From: Calditrichia bacterium
Lineage (GTDB): Bacteria; Calditrichota; Calditrichia; RBG-13-44-9; J075
Length of the DNA stretch: 64,000 nt
Direction: 5' to 3'
Assembly (NCBI GenBank): GCA_028284445.1
Contig: JANQRS010000068.1
Coordinates: 1 to 64,000 of the forward strand
Made by a program: the position numbers and the translations under genes. The notes under the pieces were generated by a model. The model had not been told where the DNA came from, did not search any database, and saw only the letters and a list, made by a program, of their open reading frames with translations. Below, piece after piece: positions 62,601-64,000 of the stretch; within the stretch, counting starts at the first letter, position 1, and each line of letters begins with the position of its first letter.

Positions 62601-64000
62601 CAGGAGATCTCACCTACACAATTACGGAAAATCCCGATGAAGCCTGGTTGAGTGTGTCGCCGGATTCCGGAACTCTCGGCGGTAATGATGTTGATGAAAT
62701 TACCCTGTCATTTGATGCCAACGGCTTGGCAGCTGGTGATTATTCCACAACACTGGAAGTCGCCTCCAACGACACATTGAATCCTCTCTTAACGGTGACC
62801 GTGAATCTACTGGTCAGCGACGCACCGGTTATTGCAACCAGTCCTGATGAGTTCGATTATTCCTTGGGATCAACAGAAGTGCTCACCGATACCCTGACAA
62901 TTACCAACAACGGTGCCGGTCCATTGGACTTCACTGTGCGGGTTGCCGGAGCAGAAGGTCCGAGCGCTAAAGTTGATATCCTGGCAGCAGGAAAAGCGGC
63001 GAAAGATGATCGGGTGCTGGCAAGAGGAACGCCGGTTCCGCTTCATACTCTGAGCAAGGTCACACCTTCTCTACAGGGTGTTGGTGAAGCCGATATCGAT
63101 TTGACCTCGGTCTCCCAAAGTGGCCTCTCGAAGCTGGGCGGTCTGAATGGTGTTACCCTCGAAGGTGAGGAAATTTTCGGTAGCGATGACAACGAGTTTG
63201 GTCCCAGTGGTGTACGGGGTCGCGGTAACTTGTTTACCTGTACCAACTCCACGACGATACTTGAACATCGCTTCTACCTCGACATCACCGCAGCAACAGA
63301 CGTGTATTTTGTCATTGCAGAATCTGATGTGCAGGCAGGTGATTATCAGGTCATTAGTGTGTCCAACGTGAGTCCGCAAGGTCCTGGCCTCGGTTGGTAT
63401 AGCTCCGGTGATATTTCCGCGCAACTGGTTGCCGGCAAATACTATCTGATATTCGCCCAATGGGATGCGGATGCATCATACTTTAACGGACAGAATATCA
63501 CCCCGTATCCGATCGTCGCTTCTTTTGGTGAGTTGACCGCAGGCGCCGGCTGGAGCACCGGATCTGTTCCGACCTATGCAAATCCGCCGGCAGATATCCA
63601 TCCGATTGATGCGACGGCCTTTGCTGAGCCGGTGGCCTATTATCAGACCATCGTGACCGGTACCGGTGCAGATTGGGTATCAATCGATTCGACAGCCGGT
63701 GTAATTCAACCGGGCGAAAGCTTTGACGTGGCTGTTACTTTCGACGCCAATGGCTTACTCGGTGGAGATTACTACGCCGATATCATTGTTGAAAGCAATG
63801 ACCCGGTAACCCCGTTTGATACAACCAGTGCACATATTTTTGTGGACGGCACGGTTAGCATCAGCGCCAATCCCGATTCACTGGTGTTTGGCGACGCTAC
63901 CTTCCTGAATAACAGCAGCGTGGATAGTTTCTGGGTGCACAATGGCGGTAATGGCGTCTTGAGCGTTACCGACATTAGCAGTGATAATGACGTGTTCAGC
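59627..64000 (+). CDS. Very large secreted S8 subtilase, 3' end beyond the window
   Basis: Open from ATG 59627 to the last base (1458 codons without stop), so partial. Signal peptide (MRRTVWCVMIMLLMSSMVLSQ, 21 residues shown here as MRRTVWCVMIMLLMSSMVLS plus Gln), propeptide, S8 domain with Asp188 (VMGVDTGIDVNHP), His229 (DNHGTHTMG) and Ser420 (LSGTSMAAPHVVG). Then fibronectin-like repeats (about 485-680), the GATase-like module (about 682-815; VVLGIYPDNHEI, LESYLNDGGRIFLEAGD) and choice-of-anchor-type Ig domains. The region from fibronectin repeats to GATase-like module is clearly homologous to the preceding gene. GGAAGG lies seven bases before the start. A sorting tail is expected but lies outside the window. 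The 240-bp gap before it holds only a chance 15-codon frame. Confidence 0.93.
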   Translation, partial: MRRTVWCVMIMLLMSSMVLSQEKIAPVLRAKMDLAAKSNTPVKALIMLEDRLDIRALDAELYKREVDLQTRAYEVITALKDKAAETQGELLNYLEAQPRSEVVTYEAFWIANIIAVDAVPGVIVDISKRADVHYIQIDSELEWDRPVESSLAEESIPNGVEPGLRAINAHLMWEAGFTGAGVIVMGVDTGIDVNHPALSWKWRGNNVPANQAWFDPETSTASPTDCDNHGTHTMGTMTGLDPATNDTIGVAFGAEWIGAKTICAAGAHTSRSIAAFEWAVDPDGNPATADDMPVGINNSWWDPNITSSTQCNPLINPYIDVVTAVEAAGIAIVFSAGNSGPGGTSVTTPKNVNFDLVDFWATGALDANNVVAGFSSRGPVVNSCITGNSSLDIKPEASAPGVAVRSSIIGGGYGNLSGTSMAAPHVVGALALLREAHPGLTGRELKLALYNTARDLGPAGEDNDYGMGIIDVYAAHLSLADPTDPNPPENVTAFSDFNTPTSIALTWDDPTNYFGGDTLLPDAFEIDIYRDAALVASVAGGTESYNDSLLTDGQFYEYTVMARDTLDSLSRGVDVSAYAGGSPIPAAPSDFACEADTVQAILTWVDPTTQSDGTTLDDLDSIFVYRNDSLIAMIEPGVQTYTDIPEEPGFVYRYSVKAKDSEDPANFSAAAGPLDCFVGSAPNFLIWQGADVVGQGAESGDSLLSALIANGEGAFLTDSLFEFGADLSIYEGIFVVLGIYPDNHEIEAGDPEGPALESYLNDGGRIFLEAGDAYNFDPEFGGYNIRPWFDLDDGPDGSADLSGVIGVNDMSAFSFSYSGHNNFMDELQPVTSTAIWQNDVNIDISGVFYTGFGSGRSVGVVPSFAGFDNSSNKLNRIERLLDPLSRDGFIDGHKPPRPEREARSKFVKKAAPENSALKKQRAQERQFAEVTAAGVKVLANNKVDLMAAYLGLFRNTGAATIAVSDSVVNDSLLVNGTNAIVMTITNAGGSLAGDLTYTITENPDEAWLSVSPDSGTLGGNDVDEITLSFDANGLAAGDYSTTLEVASNDTLNPLLTVTVNLLVSDAPVIATSPDEFDYSLGSTEVLTDTLTITNNGAGPLDFTVRVAGAEGPSAKVDILAAGKAAKDDRVLARGTPVPLHTLSKVTPSLQGVGEADIDLTSVSQSGLSKLGGLNGVTLEGEEIFGSDDNEFGPSGVRGRGNLFTCTNSTTILEHRFYLDITAATDVYFVIAESDVQAGDYQVISVSNVSPQGPGLGWYSSGDISAQLVAGKYYLIFAQWDADASYFNGQNITPYPIVASFGELTAGAGWSTGSVPTYANPPADIHPIDATAFAEPVAYYQTIVTGTGADWVSIDSTAGVIQPGESFDVAVTFDANGLLGGDYYADIIVESNDPVTPFDTTSAHIFVDGTVSISANPDSLVFGDATFLNNSSVDSFWVHNGGNGVLSVTDISSDNDVFS

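Noticed and set aside
1..64000. tRNA, rRNA, insertion sequences, prophage
   Set aside because: Looked for cloverleaf-like sequences, conserved rRNA blocks and transposase/integrase motifs by eye; none seen. A tRNA scan and Rfam search would be needed to exclude small RNAs.

Overview
This is 64 kb of ordinary chromosomal DNA of mid-range GC from a Gram-negative bacterium, most likely of the Fibrobacteres-Chlorobi-Bacteroidetes (FCB) superphylum (a Calditrichota-, Ignavibacteriota- or KSB1-like lineage; I cannot resolve it further). The reasons are: secreted proteins ending in the FlgD-like / type IX secretion sorting tail with the NYPNPFNP signature (770-3691, 26446-28032, 54692-59383); a TonB-dependent receptor followed by a DUF4249 lipoprotein; a short primary-type sigma factor without region 1.1; and a DUF6588 outer-membrane protein. 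No rRNA, tRNA, CRISPR array, transposase or phage gene was found.

Layout. 0-0.8 kb: a 9-bp tandem array next to a decayed DUF4249 gene end. 0.8-9.8 kb: a secreted subtilase, a DUF4249 lipoprotein plus TonB-dependent receptor, and divergently the tonB-exbB-exbD energy module that would power it. 9.8-16 kb: holB-ricT-metG, a gene order also known from Firmicutes, then a cNMP-binding protein and a PerM-type transporter. 15.9-18 kb: glycerate 2-kinase and a murein endopeptidase on the other strand. 18.2-21.2 kb: RsbW-like anti-sigma kinase, CapA-like protein, sigma factor. 21.3-23.3 kb: an AT-rich darG-darT toxin-antitoxin pair that looks acquired. 23.8-30.6 kb: AraC regulator, SRPBCC protein, alpha/beta hydrolase, FG-GAP propeller protein, GH5 glycosidase with operator-like sites, DUF6588 protein. 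30.9-37.6 kb: CNNM/CBS protein, M23 peptidase, phosphoglucomutase, two unknown membrane-anchored proteins.

37.7-51.8 kb is the most unusual part: a signalling island. It encodes a DUF4062-TM-DUF2914 protein, a DUF3179 protein whose conserved cysteine codon is an in-frame UGA (candidate selenoprotein), a 1203-residue protein combining an active Ser/Thr kinase, a pseudokinase, a degenerate class III cyclase domain and a STAND-like ATPase, an outer-membrane barrel, a second paralogous ATPase anchored in the membrane with a repeat-rich periplasmic tail, another Ser/Thr kinase with the same kind of tail, and a flavin oxidoreductase. Paralogous ATPase modules and related periplasmic tails suggest that these proteins work together across the envelope.

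52-64 kb: an ornithine cyclodeaminase-family enzyme, a TraB-family membrane protein, and two very large paralogous secreted subtilases, the second running off the end of the window.
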